Shown here: piece by piece, positions 25,421-37,178 of the stretch
Layout: the number at the start of each line of letters is the position of its first letter
How positions within the stretch are numbered: position 1 is the first letter of the stretch
Origin: Stichopus chloronotus
Taxonomy: Eukaryota > Echinodermata > Holothuroidea > Aspidochirotida > Stichopodidae
Reading direction: 5' to 3'
DNA: 64,000 bases
NCBI GenBank assembly: GCA_021234535.1
Contig: CM037833.1
Location: forward strand, 248,001-312,000
Translations under genes and position numbers: made by a program
The notes under the pieces: model-generated
Databases searched by the model: none
Told to the model about the DNA's origin: nothing
What the model saw: the letters and a program-made list of their open reading frames with translations, nothing else

Positions 25421-26335
25421 AACCGACTAAATTACACCTCATAGAGAAAATTATAAATTCCGGAAACAACTTGGAGCGTCAACTCATAGACAAATTTTGC
25501 AAGGCCAGAGGGACCAGAAAGTGCAATGTCCTACATTTTGAACGGCATTATTTTCTAAAACATTTTTCTCATTACTCTGCGAGGCCATTGGTGGAGCATT
25601 TCCTACTAATTGTGTAACTACTGTTTGTTCGACACTTAAATCCTATTTTCATGTTCAGCCCTCTCCTTGATGAGAAAGTTTCATTGTGTTTCCTCATCAA
25701 AGTTACTCCTGGGAGAAACAAAAACCGCCTGATATGATCAATTGAAAGATTTGCCACCCAAATTGATTTTTTTCTCCCGTACGCTCATGTTCAAAGCTGG
25801 CTTCATGAATTTTAGAATACTTGGCAAGTGCCGTTTCCGTCCATCTTTGGGCTTACAAAGATACCAAATTCTTACGAGATTGGCGCGAGCTGGTGGTGGA
25901 GTTCCAGCAAGATAGTCCTACTGACACTCAACTTTCTCTCTGTTCCTATATATTTGTTTTTCGTTTTGCCCCACTGCAAAACTTTTTGGACACTCCGTAC
26001 CAACCTATGTGGATGGAAAATTCTACAGGCGTCTTGTACTCCACTGAAAGCCATGGTAACGTTTGCAATGTACATTGTTATAGACGTATGAGAATGTTTT
26101 GGCAAATATTGCTGTCATTTTTTTTCTTGCAACATATGAACACTGTGTCTCTTTGCTTATTATATTACAGGAAACTTTAACTGTGAAACTTCCAGTTCGG
26201 CCCTGTAAAATAATAACGATTGCATGAACAAATTCTGGATGAATTAGAATTTAGAAATTTGATTTTTAGAGAAATATTTTTACCATTGGAAGGGATGGGA
26301 TTAAGCTTCAGGAACCAACATATTCCTTGCTCAAA
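25421..26335 (+). repeat. Duplicated block P, copy 2
   Basis: Direct diverged copy of 18.34-19.3 kb (shared phrases listed there). Frames at 25378-25617 and 25821-26180 lie in it. They are not kept open in copy 1 and match no family, so I treat them as chance. Confidence 0.65.
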
Positions 26336-26424
26336 ATGATCTGCGGACTCATCTGATATGCCAATTAGTCAATCCATCACGTTTGCGAAATTTTAATGCG
26401 AAATTTTATAAAATTAATATTCAG

Positions 26425-27010
26425 AAAACAGACTTTGAGCAAGCTCATTGGGTATCATAGGGTGTCAGTGATCACTTTGGTTTCGTTAAAATATATTCAC
26501 ACATAACCGCCAACAGAAAACTCCAGCGACGACTTGTTCTTATATCTGGACGAGAGAAACGATTGTTTGCATTTGTTGACAAGTGTTGTATTCATAACAA
26601 TATCTTTAAATGGAAATAAGACGTTTTCAATGCACGAACACGACATTCAAAGAAAATAGATTTAGTTACTCCTACGCCATTCGTTCCTAAATAATAAACA
26701 TTTCTAGATTCATATTCTTAAAGAATTAGGTGCGCGATGAGTTTCGAAACAAACATCATTTCAGTTTTGAAAGTTTGGGTGAACAAATTATTCTTGAGCA
26801 ACAAATAATTATTTTTTTTTTTTATCTGCGGTCAAATTATTTCTTGAAAAGAAGTCCATCGTTCTTTTCAGTGGCGGAACTAGCAGAGGGTACAAAAAGA
26901 GGGTACAAAATTGGCTTAGGGCAGCTGTTTAACAGACGTACAGACTCTTTCAAGATATTGGGAGGGGGTTATAAGTGTCGGTAATACCTTAGCGTCACCA
27001 CTTGTTGGAG
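26425..27010 (+). repeat. Repeat family C, copy near 26.7 kb
   Basis: Paired with 21,302-21,780 over its left two-thirds and with 15.2 and 32.1 kb through 'gtttgggtgaacaaatt', 'gagcaacaaataa' and 'cttgaaaagaag'. It therefore bridges the two halves of the family. Confidence 0.75.
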
Positions 27011-29099
27011 GGGAAGTACAAGAAAAACTTGGCCTCTCATACTCCCTAGATGGTCAGAAACAGCACGTCACGGGTGTTATAAGCTGCATCTGCAAAGTCT
27101 TAAAACAAGGATAGCACATTTCCAATTTCTCCAATTAATGTCCGCAAACGTATATCTATGAAAATGCTAATACATATCAGATGAGATGAGGTGATGAAGT
27201 AAAAAAATCATGCATCCTCTTTGTCATGTTGATAAATTCGGTCCAAATTATTTTATTTTGCTTTGGGCAGTGACGTGTAGACAGTGATAGTTTGCAGGAG
27301 GTCAAGAGCAGAGCCACATATAGAGACTCATTGTGCGAGGCTATGAGTGTAACTAAATTTGTCTTCTTCCTTAGCGTAGGATATGGATGAGGAGACATCA
27401 ATGGATGTGGTACAGTATGATACAGACAATATGTCCCTCTTATATTGAACTCAAAGATTTTTTTTTTATGAGACGTAAACTCAGAACATTTTGAAAACGA
27501 TCTACGAGAAGAACCAGCATCGCTTGGAGTAGAGCGTTCCAAAAAAAAAAGAAGATCCCCTAGATTCGCTTAAATCGTCCTTCCCGGGCGCAGCAAGTAA
27601 GTTCCAGAAAATGGTGCTTTCATTAATTTCTTCGATTTCCCAATTAGTCAGCCCTTCACGTTTGCCATACCTTTTCCTGGCCTTGTCAAATAGTCCTGGC
27701 AACGCAACTGTTACTTTAACATTACAAATTCCAAAGCAAGTTCTGTCCCCCACCCCGATCACTGAAAGACGGCCACGTTACATGGACGTAGGAAATCTGT
27801 GGAGCTCATTTCTAATGTGTGCGGGTGTATGTTTGTGTGATGAGGAGGGGGGGGGGGTGATCCTATAAGCTCTTTCATTCCTATCATAACTTGAGCCCCA
27901 GGTAAATCTGGTCCTACAGGCAAGAAAAAAAAAGTATATGTTTAAATCTACCGCAGTCAGCTCCCCGTATGACTGGTTCATTTTACACAAATAGGTTATA
28001 GCGAATTATAGTTCAATAAAGGCAGACTGGAAATTAAATAGAATCAGACTATACTTTGAAGGAACGTATTGTTAGGGAATAAAAGACGTTACTAGATGGC
28101 CTCATCAATTTTGATGACCATTGTGTCTATCTCGACTTTACAATAATAAGAAATAGAACACTAAGTATTTGCTTAGATCTGCACAAGCAGTTGAGTCGAC
28201 CACGGATGCACTCAATGGGTGCCATGCAACCCATATGGCCACACCTACGTAAGAAAACCTATGGCTATACGCAACAGAAACTGCACTTAGTTGCATCATA
28301 TATGATGCAGTACCATGGTACTACCCATTAAAAAATCATAAAGTAAAATAGATAGCTCACATTGGAAAACAAAAGTTGATGAAATGTGGATCAGAGGTCA
28401 AGTATCCTAACTTAGGTGGTTGTTTTTTACTTTATTAAATTTATAGTGAAAGGTAGTTACATCTATGGTGGGATCAGATCGTCGCATTAATGTTTGACGG
28501 TAATTACATATATCTTGTTGTCGGTTACTACACTTATGGTTAAAAATTATACTATTTATAGTTGACATTACATTTATGGGTGATTCACATGTTTTCTGAA
28601 GGTAAGGTTAAGCTATTATCAAACGTCTGACCAGGTTTGTTTTTGGAGTACATTTCAACTTTCACAAGCGATTATGTAAGACTCCATATTTGGAGAAACA
28701 TACATCATGTTACATGTTAGATTATTTAGCAAAAGAAGGGTAAATCTGTTCGGTTAGGGACGTTACAGGTCTAGACAGTGGGTCTGCACCGTAGAGCCCA
28801 GAAAGCACACTACACTTCCCATGGATTTCGTATGCATTGTAAACATTTCTAGTCTGAGATGTTTTGTGTAACAAGTAACCTTGGTATATTATCCACTTAC
28901 TATGTTTTCTTTCCAACATTTTGTTAATAAATGAAAACCTTATAACATTATTTAACTATTTTCAATTATTGAAGTTAACTGAACACTTGCGTCAATTTTA
29001 TTTCCAATGATGGGCACTAAATACTTAGTTTTTCTTCACATAACAACTGCGTGTTCTGAAGTTGAGATGTGATGAAACATTAACGTTATTATTATTATT
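27011..29099. other. Mostly non-coding; worn repeat pieces and a G11 run
   Basis: 27,630-27,740 weakly matches 19,360-19,460 (preceded by a 'ttagtcagcccttcacgtttg' type phrase). Two overlapping minus frames (27177-27542 and 27502-27762) are open. The second has fairly protein-like composition but no recognised family and is disrupted in the related 19.4-kb sequence. A G11 run lies at 27847-27857. At 28,450-28,590 a loose motif (ggtaattacat.tatgg) recurs about four times. Confidence 0.45.
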
Positions 29100-29590
29100 A
29101 TTACTTCTCGAGGGTTTGGGGAGCTTTTATTTAAGCCTACACTTGGCTTCCAAAGAAATAGGTCAATGGCCATTTAATCATAACAAGTCTCGATTACAGC
29201 AAAGTTTGCCGTGTTTCTACTGTGTGCTGTCAATCCAGCTCAAGTACAAGTTACTCCGCAGGTAGTCGGTACACCATTTTAAAGGGGGGGGGGGGGTAGG
29301 AATCAAAATATAACTTACACATATATACTTACGCATATGTAAATATATATCTTAGACATAGCTTACATTGTATGTTAGAGATCAGTTCGAAATTTGCAAG
29401 TGCAGGAAGCATATCTCTAAAACCGTTCAATCCTAAGGCCTTTGGGTAGCTGATACATAGACTATTCATAACACTTCCAAATAAATGTATTAATCTTGGG
29501 CAGAAGCTTCATCTAAAAGAGCTCTTTTCGCGTATTTAGAATGAAACCCCTCTCTATTAATGACACACAACTTGTAGTAATTTGTAGTCA
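29100..29590 (+). repeat. Duplicated block Q, copy 2
   Basis: Direct diverged copy of 19.56-20.1 kb. It contains a G13 run at 29284-29296 that copy 1 lacks. Non-coding. Confidence 0.6.
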
Positions 29591-31784
29591 TTTTCCAGCC
29601 ATCAATCGGAGTTGAATTTATTCATTCTGTATTAAAGGGCCATGTCTCTTCCTAAATATGGTACAGATTAGACTATTTTGTTGTTTCTGTTGTTGTGTGT
29701 TCTGCATTTGTCGCTTCATACTTTAAAAATTTCACCTTCCAAATAAAAGATATGCAATGAGAGCATGTTTATCAAAACAAGAATAGTGGGAGTTAAATTT
29801 AGACCAATGCACAAGAAACTGTTGCATTTTGGGTAGAATTCGGCATATCGTCTGATGTTAAGCAAAATTTTAATATAAAAAAGATAATGCTTAACGATAG
29901 TTAGCAGTATGTCAAAAATACCTCAGATTCAAAACATGCATGGCATGATTTTAGGCTCTGTCGAGGCTCTACTCGTAAGGGTGTTGAAATTGCTCACTAC
30001 AGCAAAAACGAAACAGACGAACCCCCACAAACACATTTACACGCCACACACATACGTGCATTAACCAACGGTGATGTTACCGGTGGTGTTATACCTGATC
30101 TGAAGTAGAATCGTACACCTCTCTTTTCTTTTTCTTTCTAGTGCTCATTTGCCTGCCTTCAAATATTAGTGAGAATTGGGGATCACGGGACATATGTAGC
30201 ATGAATATGTTCTCTTATATGTGTCAACGTAAAAAGGAAGAGGGTATGACTACTACACTTACGTTTCTTTTGTTTCTCCTATTAATAAATAGTAAATAGA
30301 TGTTTAATATCATGTGGATATATGTGCAACGTTTAGGCTACGTATAGGCATAACAACATCACACGCATGGATTGACAACCGGTAAATGAATGTAGTACGT
30401 TGGGTGTAGATTACATGACAGCTCCCAGTTTATTGTCTATACAGTGGATTCCTACAGAATGGAAGTAATCTACCATGTGTCGCTATACAGTGGATTAGCA
30501 GAGAATGAAAGCAATCTACTGCCTTACAACAGGTAGGAAAAAATACAAACGTGACTTGTGTTTTATGCAAAATAATGGAAATACAGAGCTGGAAAGTGTG
30601 TATAACCTTAACAATGAATGCTGTAGCAACTACTATTATTCTTTCTTTTTTTTTGGCACTGGTTAGTTTTAATGTCGTGTTATGGGGGTCTTAGGGGGTT
30701 TTCAGTACGACTGCCCCAGCGACGGATGTTCTTCGTTAGTAACACAGAAAGTTCCCGAGATGAGAGACGTCAGAACAGAAACATTTAGAGAGGTTCCAAT
30801 TACACGATCGGAGTTCCTTTTCATTCTTTGATTCAACTGGCACATAAAGTGGCGAAAATTAGTGTAGGAAGAGAACAACGTTGACAGTTTGATTGATTTA
30901 CCTGCGCGGGCCTTGTGGCTTCCAGGGGTATATGATCACGAGGTCTACAACATTGACCAATTATAGAGCAAACGATTGTCTATGATACCATATGTAAATG
31001 GTTGCTACCCGTGATGTACGAGTCAGCTAAGTATAACGAAATCTTTCAACGAACAGTGTATAAGTTTTCTATTTTCAATATTTTACCTTGTCTAATCTGA
31101 CTGTCTGAGGGGGAATAAAGAAAAGGTTAGTAAACTCTACGTAAACACCGGAAGACTGAACTTTGTATGTCCCTTTTGAGTACGGTGGCGTAGAATGATT
31201 ATATCTTTACAACACTAAAATTCAGAATTATTTGACGTTTCAGACTTTCGAGATATGATGTTGATAACCATGAATGCACACAAATACATACACAGAAATC
31301 CCACTGTGAATACAAAAATTGAGCTGTAAAGTAACAGATGAAATGACTTTGATAATTTAGTTCCAGCTAGAAAAGAATGTAAGGCAATGTAAACATGTAT
31401 AATTATATGTCATTCAACCTACAGAATCATATCATCCACCAATTGAATTCTCTTACATTGGTGCATGCTCTCCTTCGAGAGTAAACTTTAATTTTGAATG
31501 AAAAACTTTTTTTTCCGTTAGATGCAAGATATCACATGTTCGAAAACGTGCCAGTGTTTCCTTCAAAGTTTACCATTGAAAATGGAATAGTTTGAAATAA
31601 TTTAATTTAAGCTACTGTACTCTTAAACATGATGCGTGTGAACTGCTTCTATATTACCGAGTACAATTAGTAATATTTCCTGTTTCAGATAGAGGACTTG
31701 GATTACTGTATACCTAAAATATAGCTAAAGCTAAGAAATGACCGTAGATAACTTTACATGAGTTACGCGAACCAGATAAAGAGC
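29591..31784. other. Non-coding; one short tandem duplication
   Basis: At about 30,436-30,522 a phrase 'ctatacagtggatt...agaatg.aag.aatctac' occurs twice in tandem, about 51 bp apart. No gene is recognised elsewhere in the stretch. Confidence 0.5.
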
Positions 31785-32275
31785 AAACACGTATGGTATC
31801 AAAGGTCACTTCGTGTTTGTCGTGAATTTTTCATACGTAATCCCCAATAGAGAACTCAAGTGACTTATTTTTACATACAAAGTAAACATTTGTTGACGAA
31901 TGTCGTCCTCATAACATTACTCACAATGAATTTTGGTTCATTGTGAGTACCGTTTAGTCATTGGTAATTTTTTAGTCATTGTCAATAGAATGGAGCTTAC
32001 CAAAAACACATACAAAAGCTTATCTTCTTAAAAAAAATGCATAAATTGAGTTTCTGAAGAAAAAAAAAAAATGTTTTTTTAAAGCTTGAGTAAACAAACT
32101 AATCTTTGACAAAAAACTTTGTTTCTTATCTGTTTGAATTTATTTCTTGAAACACACTACACACGCTTTTCCGTTTTGTTTCTCTCTCATTTTGAATAAT
32201 AAATCACTTCCACTAACAATCGTTTAAAAGTAACATTATTTACTAAAAGACAAACACATCATTTCCCTTTAAAGT
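31785..32275 (+). repeat. Repeat family C, copy near 32.0 kb
   Basis: This is the longest copy. It has the left part seen at 20.9 kb ('ggtatcaaaggtca', 'ttgttgacgaa', 'tcataaca') and the right part seen at 15.1 kb, ending 'atttccctttaaagt'. Confidence 0.7.
31918..31949. repeat. Perfect 13-bp inverted repeat, 6-nt loop
   Basis: tactcacaatgaa (31918-31930) pairs exactly with ttcattgtgagta (31937-31949) around ttttgg. It sits inside family C and is absent from the other copies. Confidence 0.9.
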
Positions 32276-34089
32276 AATAATTCGCGTGCCTCATGAAAAT
32301 ATATGAATTTTGTTCAATATATAAAACTGTATGGAGGAACTTCTTTTCCCTTTAGAAGCAGATGGAATGAGTTTTCGGGAGCTATTCTTTTCTTATAAGA
32401 AGATCATCTCTGACACAACCATCGAAAAATTCAAATTCCAGATCTTGCACCTTCACGAGAAATCTCTGGATGCTTGGTGGTGCTCTGGACTACGATTATC
32501 CCTACATCATTTTTGATTGGGGAATTGCTTGTTTGCTAAATACCCTTGTATGGAATCGGTTTACTGAAACCAACTTAATCCGAGCCCCCTCCCACCCCCT
32601 CCACCTCTGCCTTCAATTGATATTTGAGATAGGGAACGGCTTAGCATCAATCAAAAATCGGCGGCATCCGTGGAATATTATGAAGGATCATCATTTTATT
32701 TAAGTCAATCGGTGTGCGGCATCTTGAGCAGGTCTCTATCCATTGAGTATACCTACATCAGGAAACTGAACGATTAGGAAAGAGACAATAAGGAAAGTTT
32801 CAAAAGTGTTTTGATTTTTTTTTCTTCTCACGAATTGTGATCGATACGTTGATGGGTGACAAAACTATCAAGTTTGCTGCACCTATATGAAGTAGCAATA
32901 GTCAGAGGTGGGTGGGGCAAGAGAGGTACAATACGTTTATATAATGGCGATTGAAACAGTGCATATGTATAAGCCTTTCCGAAATCTAAGCACTCATTTA
33001 TTTATCGTAAAGATCTAAAAAATAAAGCAACACATTATCATCACGACAAAATGCATAGTAATAACTAAAATTATTAAGAAGTTTATTAAGATGCTCTTCA
33101 TTTAACATCCTTCCTAATAGACGTTTCGCACCTGCGGTTCTGTGTCTTGAACAACATAAGCTTTGAAACAATGTGTTTTGAGATCTGTATTTAAAAACGA
33201 GTGTTTTCACCCTACGTATTATCAGGGAGATATTATTAGCTAATAACACCTCCCTCGAATCATGAGGTACATGTATTTTTTTCTCTCTATGCATCCCATA
33301 ATTGATTCCTACATATATATACATCCCATAATTCGAATCGAGATTTCAAAACAAAAACGTTGGTTTGTATAAAGTATGATTTGCTTACCAATTGGTGGCG
33401 CTATTCTAAATGTAACGTGACACTCAAGTCGTGTGCTAAAGGAACATTCATTCTGGTTATGGTCATCACAAATAATATTGCAGTCTTTCCTCTGGTAGAG
33501 AGCATTCGAGGATATGAATTCTGTCACATTATTTCAGTGTTTTGTAACATTTGGTACGTTACTGGAATCTTCATAGTTCAAGGTTGATTATTTAAAATTT
33601 CTGCAAACTTACCTCACATAATCATTAATGTGTTTACTATAGCATCCAAATTGTTTTTACGTTATGAGCTGTGAATATTGCTTTCATGTAAATATTCTTT
33701 CAACTGTGAAATATATGCTACTCGCTCATAACGAATGATTTTATATCGAATGTGACATTGGTATTCTTATTTCACACACAGTTACTACCAGTTGTGTTCA
33801 TTATTGTGTTCATGTAAGACCAATGAAGGTCATTGCAGTTAGTTCGGCATATTGAGATTAATTTCGTTCTGAGAAACTCCGGGGTGAACAAAAAATCAAC
33901 ACTATTGAGAATCTATAGAGGTTCTTGTTAAATACTTGTTGATAGGCTTTAAAATATGTGTCAGTGTATTTCGTATATTTTCATATATAGCAAGGTCATT
34001 GTTACCACACACAGTATATTCCACACACAGTATATTTCAAGTTAGACATTTTTTTTTTTCTTAAACAATCGTCAACGATATCCTTCAGA
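32276..34089. other. Non-coding, nothing recognised
   Basis: Frames up to 108 codons (32998-33324, minus) show no known family. A 17-bp phrase (acacacagtatatt type) is doubled at about 34,003-34,037. Confidence 0.45.
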
Positions 34090-34340
34090 CCTAAGTGAAG
34101 ACCATGTAGTAAATCTGTGAGACCATGGAGCTACACAGTGAGACAATACATGGGACCCAGGTGAGCACCAGATGTGTATAACCGGGCTGACATATGGGAC
34201 CAAGAAGGGTAAGCCACGTGGACCCCAGATGGAATAACTGGAAAACACTTTACCCATATGGGACCCAGTTGTCCTTCGCACTGAGAATCCCATCTGTACA
34301 ATGTGACTTAGGTCTGTATGGGCTATACATGGGTAGTCTG
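34090..34340. repeat. Diverged GGGACCC / CCATATGGGA-rich repeat
   Basis: 'atgggaccca', 'catatgggacca', 'gtggaccccag', 'catatgggacccag' and 'atgggctatacatgggta' recur at irregular 30-60 bp spacing. The element is locally near-palindromic (cccatatggg). It accounts for the 124-codon minus frame at 34072-34446, whose translation is repetitive and probably not a protein. Confidence 0.5.
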
Positions 34341-34859
34341 TTCCACTAGTAAATACATATTTAATGTAAAAGAAGCAGAAATAACAAAATTCTCGGCTTA
34401 ACGTGCGAGAGTGAGAAATTTTGAGGAATTTGAATATGACCGTCACATTCTCAACGTAAGTAATCTTTTCACCTACTGACCTCTAGTACTAATCGCTTCC
34501 ATACGCAAAAAGCAACAATCACATGCTGGTAATCTTTTGGCGTGGTTTAGGTTTCAACTTGTACTACTCGTTGTCCTAACGTGCCCTCCTTGAATGCATC
34601 ATAGGCATTCCTTTATAGCCAAAGTCTTAACAATTGATACCTAAATGAATGTGTAGTACTAAGTTAGCTTACGTAAGTCACTAAGGCGTTATATCCGTAG
34701 TTCTTTCCCTAAAAAAGAATCAGTTTCATAGTTTTACATAAGTCGAGAGACGATGTGTGTATAAAATTGAGGATTACCAGATTGGTCGTACACTAGTTAG
34801 GCAAGTTACCAGAATGATATCAGTTGTTAGTCGTAAGTGATAGCATACGAGCAACCTCA

Positions 34860-35363
34860 ACTTCCTTTTATGCACTTATTTTACTCGTATTAACGATGAA
34901 ATGATGACGGTTATGATGTAATGACAGTGAATTTGTGACTAGACCGTTACATCTTACAGAACATTTAGATATAAATTGCTTTACATCCAAGAACTGTAAG
35001 AAGGAAACGGAATTCGATGTACTGATTATATTTACGTTCAAACAAGGTTGAAACAAACTCAACTTCCCCAAGACATGAGTCAGTTGAGCACCAAAAACAG
35101 TTAGCTTTCATGGAATGGAAACAGTTATTTGTAATCGTAAAACTAGAAAGAAGAAAAACTGTGTAAAATCACTTGAGGCTAGAGGTCAGTTTTCACAATA
35201 CCATACTTTGCATGTGTAATCAACCGTTTTAAGTGTACTTTTGCTTTTGTAAAAAGGAAGAAAAGACCTTTTACGTACGTTTATGATTGTTTAAAATCTT
35301 TGGATTGGTACAACTAAATATAGAAATCCGACATTTTTTTTTTTAAGACAAAAGGACAACAAC
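34860..35363 (+). repeat. Duplicated block R, copy 1
   Basis: Collinear with about 57.02-57.45 kb. Shared phrases include 'ttactcgta', 'ggttatgat', 'gatataaattg.tttaca', 'ttcgatgtact', 'catgtgtaatcaaccgtttt' and 'tacgt.cgtt'. The block runs into the same minisatellite at both sites. Confidence 0.8.
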
Positions 35364-35831
35364 CATGAACTGTTCACGTACACCACGTACTGTATGTAGA
35401 AGGTTTTGTATTAAGTGAACTGTTCACGTACACCATACACTGTATTTAGAATGTGTTGTATTAAGTGAACTATTCACGTACGTACACCAAGTACTGTATG
35501 TAGGTGTTGTATTAAGTGAACTGCTTACTTACACCACGTACTCTATGCAGAAGGGGTTGAACTAAGTAAACTATTCACGTACACCACGTATTGTATGTAG
35601 AAGGTGTATGAACTGAAGTGTTCACATACACCACGTACTGTCGAAGGTGTTGTATTAACTTAACTGTCCACATACACGATGCACTGTATGTAGGTGTTGA
35701 AGTAAGGTAGCTATTCATGTCTACCTCGTACTGTACGTAAAGGTTTTTGTATGAAGTGAACTGTTCATTTTGCACCACGTACTGTATGTAGAAGGTGTTG
35801 CATTGTGTAAAATGTTCACATACACCACGTT
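35364..35831 (+). repeat. ~48-bp minisatellite, about 10 units
   Basis: The unit reads approximately 'gaactgttcacgtacacc' then 'acgtactgtatgtagaaggt' then 'gttgtattaagt', with lengths of 47-52 bp and 5-20% divergence judged by eye. Unit junctions form the near-palindrome GTGAACTGTTCAC. A related array of about 4 units lies at 57,783-57,999. Confidence 0.9.
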
Positions 35832-36767
35832 TTCATGCTTTAAGATGTCTGCAGCTTCCGCTAACTCCATATTTCATTAATATTTTATTAACGTTATAGC
35901 TGCCTGGTCTAGGACCGGTGCTCGTTCGACACACGACTTCTATCCGATGCCCCTACGGTATTCGACCTATTTGACCTATTTCCGGTTTCCTGGCTAAGGT
36001 GCACGGCGACGAACGGACGAACAACGACAGGAGTCTGTGCCTGGGATCAGTTTGCGCATTCGAGATTTAACTACATTTATACATGAACTACTCTGCGTAA
36101 CTAAAGTTCTTACCCAAACAACTCTATGAGACAAAGCAAGAGGTAGATTGCCACTATTGCTCGAAAAGCCCTGTGAATATGATCTCTTGGCTTATGTTCG
36201 CATCGAGTAAATCGTCACAGGTATTATTACTGCTTGGTTGACATAACTATCAGAAGCTTAATGGGATGTAGCTTGGAAAAAGTAAACAAGAGAGCAATCC
36301 AGGGACTTGCTTCCCATCCCTGTAATCATTTGCCCTTTTACACTTTGCATTTTAGTGGGTTGAGATTCTGACTGTATTCCCAGCTCTCTGCATTACACAC
36401 AGTACATACAAACACATAGCTAGGCGGAACACACTCGACCATGGATGTGTAAGAAAGGCGCTAGTGTTGTGTCAATGCACCAGTCATGTGTGCGTGTCCA
36501 AGTACATATTCCCATACAGATACGCGTGTCCGTCAAAGTAATCCTTTGATTTCCTTTAGTTCTCAGATCAGCGTCCCACAACTCTGTGCGTTTTGTAATA
36601 ATTGTAAGCAACATGTCACAACCATTTGCATTAATCAATTTCTTTTTCGCAAAACGTACTGTAAACAACTCGATTCCTTGGTTATTGTAGACGGGTAACA
36701 GTAAAAACATGGTGACCTTGTTATTGGATATAGTCGCTAACTTCAAACATTGTTGCACAAATTGCAA
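35832..36767. other. Non-coding, nothing recognised
   Basis: The overlapping frames 36420-36776 (minus, 118 codons) and 36486-36698 (plus) match nothing I know. The stretch ends at the target-site repeat of the PLE. Confidence 0.45.
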
Positions 36768-36802
36768 TATTAGCACACATTTTATGGAAAAGCAAATATA
36801 TA
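36768..36802. repeat. 35-bp target-site duplication, left copy
   Basis: This begins tattagcacacat and ends gcaaatatata, and is identical by eye to 41,965-41,999. It brackets the whole two-unit PLE insertion, so I read it as a target-site duplication. Confidence 0.85.
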
Positions 36803-37178
36803 TGAAAAAATGAAAAAATGAAAAATGGGGGTAGGCGGTTGAACACTATCTAACGCAACGAGCGACGCAGAACCCGAAGGGAATTTTTAAGGGGAAACGC
36901 CCGGGTATAACATGAACTTGTTGCATGTACCCTTGGTGAAACATTTCCAGCATTTTGAAATGACATACTTTTAAGTAGTAGAAATGACATACTTTTAAAC
37001 AGTGATATGACAGAGTAGTGGTTCTTATGACCAACTAGACCGGTTTCTGCTCTCATACTCAAATGTGGAGGAGCGTCCTCAGTAGTAAGCCTTTTAATAT
37101 TTTATATTTTAGGCATAAGTGTCGTAAAATTTTATTTCAGGAATGCGTGATCTTTAGTGCACGTAAACGAGTATAAGG
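36803..37178 (-). other. PLE 3' untranslated region (full unit)
   Basis: This follows the RT stop. It holds the hammerhead-like fold (37,020-37,091) and ends in the tgaaaaaa tail. Small frames here (36846-37062) recur unchanged in the truncated unit only because the DNA is nearly identical. No Cys-rich knuckle or GIY-YIG motif is visible in any minus frame. Confidence 0.75.
37020..37091 (-). ncRNA. Hammerhead-like ribozyme fold, full unit
   Basis: On the minus strand the core CTGAGGA (the CUGANGA consensus allows any base at position 7) is followed by helix II (GCTC...GAGC, with an inner CTC/GAG), then GAAA. A helix III of 5 bp (ACCGG/TTGGT, two G-U pairs, loop TCTAG) ends at a GUC cleavage-type triplet. 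Helix I can form from GG-CTT with AAG..CC but lacks pairs next to the core, and helix II has a C-A mismatch at the core edge. Hammerheads are established in other PLEs, which supports the reading. Activity is uncertain. Confidence 0.45.

Noticed and set aside
27177..27762. Two overlapping minus frames as a small gene
   Set aside because: They overlap in different frames, include a poly-A-derived Phe run, match no family I know, and the related sequence at 19.4 kb is disrupted.
34072..34446. 124-codon minus-strand protein
   Set aside because: The translation mirrors the repeated GGGACCC phrases; it looks like a repeat, not a gene.
36846..37062. Small conserved proteins in both PLE units
   Set aside because: They are identical in the two units only because the DNA is almost identical; they overlap the hammerhead-like fold and the 3' untranslated region and show no domain.
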